NCBI RefSeq assembly: GCF_018598585.1
Contig: NZ_JAHESD010000036.1
Coordinates: 1-55,569 of the forward strand
Origin: Chryseosolibacter indicum
GTDB lineage: Bacteria; Bacteroidota; Bacteroidia; Cytophagales; Cyclobacteriaceae
DNA: 55,569 nt
Direction of reading: 5' to 3'
Shown piece after piece: positions 1-9,200 of this stretch; positions within the stretch are counted from its first letter, which is position 1; each line of letters begins with the position of its first letter. The notes beneath the pieces are model-generated. The model made no database searches, had not been told where the DNA came from, and worked only from the letters and a program-made list of their open reading frames with translations. The position numbers and the translations under genes are program-made.

Positions 1-13
1 CACTCTTTTTTTT

Positions 14-97
14 AATGACCGGCCCACCACCCACACCTACACAGCCAACTGCGTCGGCCGCGACTCATGTGTATAAGACCCACAAGTAGAAGACGCC
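14..97 (+). other. Illumina Nextera adapter-like artefact at contig end
   Basis: Positions 14-42 align without gaps to the 29-base Illumina P5 sequence (21 of 29 identical). They are followed by exactly 8 bases (43-50), the length of an i5 index. Positions 51-83 align without gaps to the 33-base Nextera read-1 primer with mosaic end (26 of 33 identical, including atgtgtataaga). Positions 83-97 then match the first 15 bases of P7 at 13 sites. This register cannot be biological. The mismatches are mostly changes to c, so it looks like an error-rich copy of adapter. Positions 1-13 (T-rich) and 98-137 are unexplained, and the true genomic boundary lies somewhere before 138. Confidence 0.88.
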
Positions 98-137
98 GGC
101 ACGGCAGCGGGTAAAATCGAAGACGGAAAATAAAACG

Positions 138-1571
138 TTGAAAAACTACGCTACATTTCGCGAGATACAAAACGATCTGCAGCGCGGTACCCTCACGTGC
201 CTTGAATTAGTCAGGCATCACCTCTCTGTTATTAAATCCAAATCACACCTCAATGCATTTTTGAGTGTGTATGAAGCGGATGCCCTATCACGCGCAGCTG
301 AAATTGATCAAAAGATAAAAGAAGGATCAGCAGGGAAACTTGCTGGTCTTGTTGTTGGCCTAAAGGATGTAATCGCCTATAAAGATCATCCGCTACAGGC
401 AAGCAGCAAAATTCTTGATGGCTTTACTTCTCTTTATAATGCTACAGTTGTAGATCGTCTACTGGCTGCCGATGCAATCATTATTGGCCGACAAAATTGT
501 GACGAGTTCGCAATGGGCTCATCCAATGAAAACTCCGCATTTGGCCCCGTTCTTAATGACATTGACAATACAAGGGTACCCGGAGGATCTTCAGGCGGCT
601 CCGCCGTTGCCGTGATGGCCGATATGTGCCAGGTTTCCATCGGTTCCGATACAGGTGGGTCGGTTAGGCAACCCGCTGCATTTTGCGGCATAGTTGGCTT
701 AAAACCTACATACTCGCGGATTTCACGCTACGGTTTAGTAGCTTACGGCTCTTCTTTTGATTGCATCGGAATCTTTGGTAAAAGTGTGGAAGATGTTGCT
801 CATGTGCTGGAAGTTATTGCCGGAGAAGACGATTTCGATAGTACTGTTTCCAGAACACCTGTCCCCACTTATTCCAAGTTATTAACTGCGGAACGGAAGG
901 CCTATAAAATAGCCTACGTTAAAGAAATTGATGATTCAGCCGGGCTTCAACCTGAAATCAGGGAAAGCATTCAGCGTAAGATCAATCAACTGAAAAAATC
1001 AGGATACTCAGTAGAGCCTGTTGAGTTTCCACTGATGGAGTACATTCTGCCAACCTATTATATTCTGGCAACGGCAGAAGCAAGCTCCAATCTTTCCAGG
1101 TTCGACGGGGTTCGGTATGGATACCGAAGCCCAAATACAACGGATTTACATTCGATGTATAAAAAAAGCCGATCAGAAGGATTTGGTAAAGAAGTGCAAC
1201 GTAGAATATTGCTGGGCACCTTTGTGCTAAGTGCAAGTTACTACGATGCCTATTATACAAAAGCGCAAAAAGTACGCAGGATTATTCGCGATAAAACGAA
1301 AGAAATCCTTGCAAAATATGATTTTATAGTGATGCCAATTACACCTACCACAGCGTTTAAGTTAGGTGAACACACCGAAAACCCTTTGGAGATGTATTTG
1401 GCAGACCTTTTTTCTGTACAGGCTAATGTGGTCGGAGTGCCTGCCATATCAGTGCCGTGCGGAAAAGATAAAGATGGATTGCCCATAGGACTGCAAGTAA
1501 TTGCGGATGACTTTGAAGAACAGAAACTTTTAAATTTTTCTAACTACTTAACGACTATTGACCAGGAATGA
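138..1571 (+). CDS. gatA: Asp-tRNA(Asn)/Glu-tRNA(Gln) amidotransferase subunit A
   Basis: GatA is the glutaminase subunit of GatCAB, which converts misacylated Glu-tRNA(Gln) or Asp-tRNA(Asn) to the amide form in the cytoplasm. The 477-residue length is normal for the family. The amidase Ser-cisSer-Lys triad is visible: K76 in VGLKDV, S151 in PGGSSGGSAVAV and S175 in GSDTGGSVRQPAA. The 24-residue Ser-Ser and 75-residue Lys-Ser spacings match the amidase signature family. The reading frame opens with TTG at 138, and the protein from there (MKNYATFREIQ) looks like a natural GatA N-terminus. Because the upstream DNA is adapter-contaminated, the original start codon may have been altered. The stop overlaps the next gene by 4 bases (ATGA), which suggests translational coupling. 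A generic amidase is possible but less likely. gatC and gatB are not in the window. Confidence 0.85.
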   Translation: MKNYATFREIQNDLQRGTLTCLELVRHHLSVIKSKSHLNAFLSVYEADALSRAAEIDQKIKEGSAGKLAGLVVGLKDVIAYKDHPLQASSKILDGFTSLYNATVVDRLLAADAIIIGRQNCDEFAMGSSNENSAFGPVLNDIDNTRVPGGSSGGSAVAVMADMCQVSIGSDTGGSVRQPAAFCGIVGLKPTYSRISRYGLVAYGSSFDCIGIFGKSVEDVAHVLEVIAGEDDFDSTVSRTPVPTYSKLLTAERKAYKIAYVKEIDDSAGLQPEIRESIQRKINQLKKSGYSVEPVEFPLMEYILPTYYILATAEASSNLSRFDGVRYGYRSPNTTDLHSMYKKSRSEGFGKEVQRRILLGTFVLSASYYDAYYTKAQKVRRIIRDKTKEILAKYDFIVMPITPTTAFKLGEHTENPLEMYLADLFSVQANVVGVPAISVPCGKDKDGLPIGLQVIADDFEEQKLLNFSNYLTTIDQE

Positions 1572-3067
1572 AGAAGGCTTTTTTCTTTTCGTTGTCGATC
1601 ATTTTTTCAACGCACGCATTCGGTCAGATATCGTCTGACACCACTGTTCGGGATCTTGAACTTGTTATCGACTCACTTGAAGTAGCGGAAGCTGAAGAGG
1701 AAATGATGTACAAAGAAGATACAGCAGATTATGTATACTTCTATCTTCCAACTGAACTCGAATATGTTCCTGGCGATGATCACCCAGCTGTTATCAGCGA
1801 TCGCTTACATTGTATTCAGAAGAAAATTCCACTTGTTTACAACGATAAGATTCACGCTTTCATTAATTACTTTACTGTAAAAGATCGCGAGTACACCAAA
1901 CTGATGATGCGGAGAAAGAACTTATACTTCCCGCTTTTCGAAAAATACCTCGCAAAGTATAATCTTCCTGATGAATTAAAATATTTGTCCATTATAGAAT
2001 CTGGTCTTAATCCACGCGCTACTTCACGTGTACGTGCTGTCGGGCTATGGCAATTTATGTCTGCCACAGGCAAGTTCTATGGCTTGCGTCACGACTGGTA
2101 TATAGATGAACGTATGGATCCTGAAAAGGCTACTGATGCCGCATGCAGATTCCTTCGCGATCTTTACAGAATGTTTAACGATTGGGAGCTTGCGCTTGCT
2201 GCATATAACACGGGTCCAGGAAACGTGAAACGTGCGATAAGAAAATCAGGATATACAAACAAAAACCCGGAAGGCGGAATGAGTCAAAAAACATTCTGGG
2301 ATATCTATCAGCATCTGCCACGCGAAACACGCTCTTATGTTCCTCAATTCGTAGCTATTATTTACACCATGAACTACCTGGATGAGCATAACTTCTATGA
2401 TGAAGGAGAAGAAAGACTTGTTCGCCACGATACCCTTCATGTCAATAAGTTTCTGAACTTCGAGACATTTGCAAACTTAACAGGTACTTGTGTTGAAGAT
2501 CTTCAAAAACTTAATCCTGCAATTCAAAGAAATGCAATACCAGAAACAGCCAAAGCGTTTACCTTGCTTGTTCCTCAAACTGCAAAAGAAGTTTTAGCAA
2601 AAAACCGTTATGCTATTCTTGATTCAGCATCTAAAATTGGCAAAAAGGAAATAGAGCTTCTTGCAAAAGCGTCTGAAGGCTCTACTTATGGCCGTGATCG
2701 TATTGTATATAAAGTGAAGAGCGGGGATGTTCTTGGTTCAATTGCTATGCGTCATAAAGTAACTGTGACGGACCTTAAAAAATGGAACAACCTCAGAAGT
2801 AACAACATCAGGGTAGGTCAGCGTTTGAACATATGGACAACCCAATCCGGAAGAAGTACAGTATTGGCTTCAACTAAGTCTTCTTCATCCAAATCTGCTT
2901 CAACCCATAAAGTAAATGGTAAGAAAACTTATGTCGTTCAACCCGGCGACACGCTATGGGAAATAACACGAAAGTTTGAAGGACTTACCATCGATAAAAT
3001 TAAATCGATGAACAAGCTCGACAACAACAAAATCCAACCCGGACAGAAGCTTGTAATTGGTATGTGA
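1568..3067 (+). CDS. Secreted lytic transglycosylase with SLT and LysM domains (MltD-like)
   Basis: This enzyme cleaves peptidoglycan glycan strands non-hydrolytically in the periplasm. Residues 1-20 form a signal peptide ending HAFGQ without a lipobox cysteine. The SLT domain spans about 120-250; its catalytic glutamate is E144 in SIIESGLNP, followed by the usual AVGLWQFM and AYNTGPGNV motifs. Two LysM domains follow (about 378-423 and 454-498), each starting with a VKSGD or VQPGD motif, with a serine/lysine-rich linker between. A weaker LysM-like stretch lies near 300-340. The order SLT-LysM-LysM is that of MltD. The gene overlaps gatA by 4 bases, but no functional link to tRNA amidation is evident, so the pair may simply share a transcript. 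It is followed by an inverted repeat at 3083-3142. Confidence 0.88.
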   Translation: MKKAFFFSLSIIFSTHAFGQISSDTTVRDLELVIDSLEVAEAEEEMMYKEDTADYVYFYLPTELEYVPGDDHPAVISDRLHCIQKKIPLVYNDKIHAFINYFTVKDREYTKLMMRRKNLYFPLFEKYLAKYNLPDELKYLSIIESGLNPRATSRVRAVGLWQFMSATGKFYGLRHDWYIDERMDPEKATDAACRFLRDLYRMFNDWELALAAYNTGPGNVKRAIRKSGYTNKNPEGGMSQKTFWDIYQHLPRETRSYVPQFVAIIYTMNYLDEHNFYDEGEERLVRHDTLHVNKFLNFETFANLTGTCVEDLQKLNPAIQRNAIPETAKAFTLLVPQTAKEVLAKNRYAILDSASKIGKKEIELLAKASEGSTYGRDRIVYKVKSGDVLGSIAMRHKVTVTDLKKWNNLRSNNIRVGQRLNIWTTQSGRSTVLASTKSSSSKSASTHKVNGKKTYVVQPGDTLWEITRKFEGLTIDKIKSMNKLDNNKIQPGQKLVIGM

Positions 3068-3082
3068 TCTTCATTTAGTCAT

Positions 3083-3142
3083 AGTCAATAGTCATTTCGG
3101 CATTGTTATTTTAGCAGCATTATGCGTAAATGACTATTGACT
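3083..3142. repeat. Inverted repeat of TAGTCAA-like words
   Basis: A perfect 15-base inverted repeat (agtcaatagtcattt at 3083-3097, its complement at 3128-3142) is separated by 30 bases. The left arm sits in a run of 7-base words (tagtcaw) from 3077, and a third related copy lies at about 3180-3200. It starts 16 bases after the lytic transglycosylase stop, so it could act as a transcription terminator, but there is no T-run after the right arm. A repetitive extragenic palindrome is an alternative. Confidence 0.6.
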
Positions 3143-3197
3143 GATGAGCTCTCCTCCCCGATACCTATTCCTGAAATCCAATGACTATTAGTAATGA

Positions 3198-3225
3198 TTG
3201 ACATTAACTAATATTATTATATTTG
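3198..3225 (+). promoter_or_regulatory. Bacteroidota-type promoter for maeB
   Basis: tatatttg at 3218-3225 is a perfect match to the Bacteroidota -7 consensus TAnnTTTG. A TTG at 3198-3200 lies 17 bases upstream, near the -33 position. The maeB ATG begins 25 bases after the -7 box. This is a consensus match only. Confidence 0.5.
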
Positions 3226-3249
3226 GCCCTTTAACTGACCAACCCAGAA

Positions 3250-5529
3250 ATGTCTATTAAAATCCGTAAAGAGGATGCCTTGAATTATCACATGCAAGGG
3301 CAGCCTGGTAAGATTGAAGTTGTTCCCACAAAGGTTCTTAGCTCACAGCTGGACTTAGCGCTGGCTTATTCTCCCGGAGTTGCAGAACCATGTAAAGAAA
3401 TAGCAATTAACAAAGACGATGTTTATAAATATACATCGAAAGGTAACCTGGTAGCTGTTATATCTAATGGTACTGCAGTGCTTGGATTGGGTGACATAGG
3501 GCCAGAAGCATCAAAGCCTGTAATGGAAGGCAAGGCAGTACTTTTCAAAAAGTATGCTGGCATTGACAGTTTCGACATTGAAGTTGACGAGAAAGATCCG
3601 GATGCTTTTATAAAGATTGTAAAAGCCCTTGAGCCTACCTTCGGAGGCGTAAATCTCGAAGACATTAAGGCGCCAGAGTGTTTCAAAATCGAAACCGAGC
3701 TTCGCGAAAAAATGAATATTCCGATCATGCACGACGATCAGCATGGTACGGCCATCATTTCTTGCGCTGCACTGCTCAATGCGCTTGAATTAGTGAAAAA
3801 GAAAATTGAAGATATTATCATCGTAATGAATGGTGCAGGTGCTGCCGCTGTAAGTTGTGCAAAGCTTTACATTGCTGTAGGTGCCAAAAAGGAAAACATC
3901 ATTATGTGCGATAGCAAGGGCGTGTTGAACAAGAACCGCACAAACCTTGATGATATTAAAAAGCAATTTGTAACAGACCGGACAGTTAGTACACTCCAGG
4001 AAGCCATGAAGGGTGCTGATGTATTTGTAGGTCTTTCTGTTGCAGATGCTATTACACCAGAAGATCTGCTTAACATGGCAGATAATCCAATTGTATTTGC
4101 GCTCGCTAACCCCAACCCTGAGATTGCTTATGATCTTGCCCGCAAAACAAGGCCCGATGCGTTACTCGCGACTGGCCGGTCAGATCATCCCAACCAGGTA
4201 AATAACGTCCTGGGCTTCCCTTACATCTTCCGTGGCGCCCTTGATGTTCGCGCTACAGAAATCAATGAAGCTATGAAGCTGGCAGCAGTTTATGCGCTTG
4301 CAAATCTCACAAAAGAGCCCGTACCTGATATGGTTGTAAAAGCTTATGGTGCTGACAAACTTCAGTTCGGACGCGAGTACCTTATTCCCAAGCCACTTGA
4401 TCCACGGCTGATTACAACGGTATCGCCCGCTGTAGCAAAAGCAGCGATAGATTCAGGTATAGCAAAAAATCCAATTACTGACTGGGATGCTTACCATCAC
4501 GAATTACAGAAGCGCATCGGTATCGATCAGAAGCTGATGTCCAGAATCATAGACAGAGCAAAGAAGAATCCGAAGCGTGTCGTATTTGCAGAAGCTACGC
4601 ATCATAAAATTCTAAAAGCCGCGCAAATTCTTAAAGATGAGGGAATAGCTCATCCTATCCTACTTGGTAACAGACAAGAGATACTTGCTTTAATAAAAGA
4701 ACACGACCTTGACCTTGAAGACTGCCCGATCATCTACCCGAGAGAAGATGATGAAACAGTAAAACGTTACGCTGAAGTTCTTTACAAGAAAAGACAACGC
4801 AAAGGACTCGCCTACCAGGATTGCCTGCGTCTGATGCGTGAGAGAAACTACTTCGGATCAATGATGGTAGAACTTGGAGACGCAGACGCATTGGTGTCAG
4901 GTCTTACAAAAGACTACCCGAAAACAATATCTCCTGCATTACAGGTTATAGGTGTTGCCGAAGGTGTTAACCGTGTTGCAGGTATGTACATCATTACCAA
5001 CAAAAGAGGAACTTACTTCTTCTCAGATACAACGGTAAATGTTGATCCTAATGCACAAGAATTGGCGCAGATCATTGAACTTACAGCACGCGGTGTAAGC
5101 TTCTTTAACATGGAGCCGAGAATTGCCGTGTTGTCTTACTCTAATTTTGGATCGTCAAAAGGTGAGATTCCTGACAAGACAAAAGAAGCAGTGCGATTAG
5201 CAAAGGCAAAAAATCCAAAGTTGGTTGTTGAAGGAGACATTCAGGCAAACGTAGCCCTTAATACAGAAATTCAACAGGAAACATATCCATTCAGTGCTCT
5301 CTCTCAGGAAGGCGCAAATACGCTTATATTTCCAAACCTTGCATCTGGTAACATAGCTTATAAATTACTGATGGAAATCGGAGGTGCAGAGGCTATAGGC
5401 CCTATTCTTCTGGGAATGAAAAAGCCAGTACACATCCTTCAGCTGGGAAGCTCCATCAGGGAAATTGTGAATATGGCCGCTATAGCTGTTGTTGATGCAC
5501 AATTACACGATCAGAACGACCACCTTTAA
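3250..5529 (+). CDS. maeB: NADP-dependent malic enzyme with C-terminal phosphotransacetylase-like domain
   Basis: Catalyses oxidative decarboxylation of malate to pyruvate, making NADPH in the cytoplasm. The 759 residues match the long MaeB architecture. The malic N-terminal domain (about 1-170) contains [11 protein letters not shown] (39-48), [18 protein letters not shown] with the catalytic lysine region near K95, and HDDQHGTAI (161-169). The NAD-binding domain carries a glycine-rich [13 protein letters not shown] segment near 194-206. A phosphotransacetylase-like domain runs from about 430 to the end and in this family is regulatory rather than catalytic. It is followed 24 bases later by ruvA. 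Cofactor preference is inferred from the family, not read from the sequence. Confidence 0.93.
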   Translation: MSIKIRKEDALNYHMQGQPGKIEVVPTKVLSSQLDLALAYSPGVAEPCKEIAINKDDVYKYTSKGNLVAVISNGTAVLGLGDIGPEASKPVMEGKAVLFKKYAGIDSFDIEVDEKDPDAFIKIVKALEPTFGGVNLEDIKAPECFKIETELREKMNIPIMHDDQHGTAIISCAALLNALELVKKKIEDIIIVMNGAGAAAVSCAKLYIAVGAKKENIIMCDSKGVLNKNRTNLDDIKKQFVTDRTVSTLQEAMKGADVFVGLSVADAITPEDLLNMADNPIVFALANPNPEIAYDLARKTRPDALLATGRSDHPNQVNNVLGFPYIFRGALDVRATEINEAMKLAAVYALANLTKEPVPDMVVKAYGADKLQFGREYLIPKPLDPRLITTVSPAVAKAAIDSGIAKNPITDWDAYHHELQKRIGIDQKLMSRIIDRAKKNPKRVVFAEATHHKILKAAQILKDEGIAHPILLGNRQEILALIKEHDLDLEDCPIIYPREDDETVKRYAEVLYKKRQRKGLAYQDCLRLMRERNYFGSMMVELGDADALVSGLTKDYPKTISPALQVIGVAEGVNRVAGMYIITNKRGTYFFSDTTVNVDPNAQELAQIIELTARGVSFFNMEPRIAVLSYSNFGSSKGEIPDKTKEAVRLAKAKNPKLVVEGDIQANVALNTEIQQETYPFSALSQEGANTLIFPNLASGNIAYKLLMEIGGAEAIGPILLGMKKPVHILQLGSSIREIVNMAAIAVVDAQLHDQNDHL

Positions 5530-5553
5530 AAAATACTATAAAAGCTTTAATCT

Positions 5554-6147
5554 ATGATTGCTTTCCTTAAAGGAAGACTGGTGCATAAAGAGCCAACATT
5601 TGTAATTGTAGATGTGAATGGAGTTGGGTATCAGGCAAATATTTCACTACAGACCTTTTCTGAGATAAAGGACCAGGAAAATATCATGCTTTTTACCCAC
5701 CTCAACATTCGCGAAGACGCACACGTACTGTTTGGTTTTAGCCAGGAGTCGGAGAAAAAGCTTTTTCAGCAACTGATATCTGTAAATGGTGTTGGCCCCA
5801 GTACCGCTATTGTTATGCTCTCTTATATGAACAGCCAGGAGCTGAAGACAGCGATTGTTCAGGAAAACGCGGGAGCACTGCAAGCCATTAAGGGAATAGG
5901 AGGAAAAACTGCGCAACGCGTAATTATAGAATTAAAGGATAAACTGAAAAAAGAAAGCTGGGAAGAGAGTATCCCAAGTATTTCTTTAGGGCCTCACAAT
6001 ACCCTACGCAAAGAAGCGTTATCTGCTTTACTCACGCTGGGTCTGCCAAAGGCTACAGCAGAGAAAAGTGTTGATTCAGTCCTGAAAAAATCAGGAAATA
6101 CCATTACCTTAGAAGACTTAGTAAAGCAAGCACTTAAAAATGCTTAA
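5554..6147 (+). CDS. ruvA: Holliday junction branch migration protein RuvA
   Basis: RuvA binds four-way DNA junctions and loads the RuvB motor. The 197 residues show the standard three domains: an N-terminal OB fold (about 1-62, with VDVNGVGYQ), two helix-hairpin-helix motifs (VNGVGPSTA at 78-85 and IKGIGGKTAQR at 112-122), and a C-terminal domain III (about 150-197) that contacts RuvB. ruvB is not in this window. Position between maeB and sprA is a familiar Bacteroidota arrangement. Confidence 0.95.
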   Translation: MIAFLKGRLVHKEPTFVIVDVNGVGYQANISLQTFSEIKDQENIMLFTHLNIREDAHVLFGFSQESEKKLFQQLISVNGVGPSTAIVMLSYMNSQELKTAIVQENAGALQAIKGIGGKTAQRVIIELKDKLKKESWEESIPSISLGPHNTLRKEALSALLTLGLPKATAEKSVDSVLKKSGNTITLEDLVKQALKNA

Positions 6148-6235
6148 GTGTTAGAGAGTATGTGTTGGATGTAGGCAGATTTACTTTTCTAACCAGGTAA
6201 ATTTTGTCCGTCTGACATTATAAATAAAGTTTACC

Positions 6236-9200
6236 TTGACGCCTACGATAAAGAAGAATTGCAATGCGCTTTCCCTCGGCCTTGTTACATGGCTGGTGTG
6301 TCTATTCTCTTTTGAAAGCTATTCACAACGGCAGGATAGTACCCGTGTAACAAGACAGGATACCTCAGGAGTATATAAACCCAGTAAAAGACCTACCTAT
6401 AGGCCTACTGATCGCTACGGCGATCCTTTTTCAAATTCCACCACTGCTTCACCTTTATTTCTTAAAGATCCCAATCAAATGAAGTTAGACGTGGAGATCG
6501 ATACCGCGCTTAATTATACTGTATACGAGAAGATTGGTGATCTCAACTATAGGCCTACTACCAGTATGTCCTTCTCCGAGTTTCAGCAATACCAGGACAG
6601 GAAGATTCTTAAAGATTACTGGCAGTCCAAGGCAAGAGCAATGGACGGCGAAAGTGCAGTTGCAGGAAGAGGTTTTACGCCCAAAATATTTGTGAGCCCT
6701 GTGCTCGATCGCATATTCGGCGGTAGTTATGTCGAACTCCAACCACGCGGTTTTGTTACCTTAGACTTTGGCGGTTCTTTTCAAAGGATTGCTAACCCCA
6801 ACATACCTGCGCGACAACAACGTAATGGCGGCTTCGAATTCGATCAGCAAATTAATATGAGCGTTGTGGGTAAGGTGGGTGAGAAATTGGCAGTAACAGC
6901 CAACTTCGATAACAACAATTCATTCGACTTTCAAAACAACATGAAAGTTGAGTATACGGGTTTTAAAGAAGATATCCTCCAAAAACTTGAGATAGGAAAT
7001 GTAAGCTTACCGCTCAACAACACCCTAATCCAAGGGGCTCAAAATCTTTTCGGTATCAAGGCACAAATGCAATTCGGGAAATTGAATGTAACTACCATTG
7101 CATCTACACAGCGCGGTAAAGTTTCGTCTATTGATATTCCAGGAGGCAATAATGGACAAGGAAGACCATTTGAAATTGTAGCTTCTAATTATGATGAGAA
7201 CCGACATTTCTTTTTAGGACACTTCTTCAGAGACAACTACCGGAAATGGACCAAGAATTCCCCTCAAATAACATCCGGTGTTAATATAACACGTGTTGAA
7301 GTGTATATTCTCAACAGAAATAATGATACACAAACGCTTAGAAACGTAGTTGGCCTTATGGACTTGGGCGAACCCACCAGAATTCATAACGCTACAGTAA
7401 TAAGCAGCCAAACTACCCTAGCCAACTCAAATGAAGCAAACAGTCTGTTTCAATATGTTACAACACAATTGGGTGGCAGAAATGCCGATGCGATAAACGG
7501 CCAACTGGATAGCTATTTTGCTGGAGAGGTAAATAATGGAACAGACTACGAAAAAATTACCAGTGCACGTAGATTAAATGATACAGAATTCACTTTTCAC
7601 AGGCAGCTGGGTTACATAACACTAACGCGCAAACTGCAAAATGATGAAGCATTAGCAGTAGCGTATGAGTTTACTTATAATGGAAGACCTTATAAAGTTG
7701 GGGAACTGTCGGAAGATTATGCATCGCGTGGTGATCAGGAAGTTATTTTCCTGAAACTACTAAGACCACGCAGGATAAATATACGTGATGAACGGAAACG
7801 TATAATCCCCACGTGGGATCTGATGATGAAGAACATCTACTCGCTAAACGTAAATCAGTTATCTAGAGAAAACTTCCAACTTAGAATTATTTACCGCGAT
7901 GACCGCTCAGGGATTGACAACCCTCAATTTCAGGAAGGAAGCGCCGAGATGCGTCAGAAACAATTGGTTGAGATTTTCGGACTTGACCTCTTAAACCCTG
8001 TGAATGACAGGCAACGTGATGGTAACTTCGACTTTGTTGAAGGCGTAACTGTAAATACCGAATCAGGATTAATCATCTTCCCTTACCTTGAACCATTTAG
8101 TGAAGCGCTGCGTGAAGAATTCAACAGACCTTACAATACGCAATTTAGAGATCAATTAATACAAAAATATTCTTACGATACTTTATACCGCACCACAAAG
8201 GCAGAGGCAGAGTTGTTTGCAACAAAGAATAAGTTCATGCTCGTTGGCCAATACAATGCAGGCTCCGCACGTGAAATATTAATTCCGGGTTTTGGTGTAT
8301 CACAAGGTTCTGTTAAAATCTTTGCGGGTGGTATGCCATTATCAGAAGGAACTGACTATAGTGTTGATTACACATTTGGAAAGGTTACCATCCTGAATGA
8401 AAGTATTTTAACATCAGGGAAGAATATTAGCGTTCAGTACGAGCAATCAGACCCGTTTGCCTTCCAGACAAGAAGCCTTGTAGGTTCACGTTTTGATTAC
8501 AAGCTCAATGATGATGTTAATTTCGGCTCAACTATTCTTTACTACAACGAAAGACCTCTGATAAGTCGCAACCAGGTTGGTACTGAGCCAGCAAGAAACC
8601 TTCAATACGGCCTTGACTTCAACATCCAGAAGAATAGCAGGTTCCTTACAAAGATGATAGATGCACTGCCTATCATTCAAACAAAAGAGCAATCCTCTTT
8701 TGCTATCTCGGGTGAATTTGCTCAGCTACTTCCAGGAACATCAAACGTAATTAATGGTGAGGGAACTGCTTATATCGATGACTTTGAGAATTCAGCAACT
8801 CCGATTTCGTTGATGACACCACTTGCCTGGAGGCTGTCCTCAACGCCAGTGCATGACTCGCGCTTCTATCCTGGCGGAGTAATCTCAAAAGACAGGAGCG
8901 CCGGGCATAAGAGAGCCAAGCTCGCCTGGTATCAGATTGACAACATGGTATACCGCGATGGAGGCCCTAACAGACCCGCTAATATTAGTCAGAAAGACAT
9001 CGAAAACCACTATATAAGACCCGTTGATCCGCAGGAAATATTCCCCTACTATAACAGGCAGCAGGGAAACTTCTACCAAAGCATTTTTGATCTTGCCTAT
9101 TATCCTGATGAAAGAGGTCCATATAACTACAACAACATAGACTTCAATAAGACCACCGGTAAGCTTGCTAACCCCAGAGACAACTGGGCAGGTATAACCA

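Noticed and set aside
6148-6235. taaattttg upstream of sprA as a promoter
   Set aside because: It has one base too many between TA and TTTG. sprA may instead be read from the ruvA transcript.
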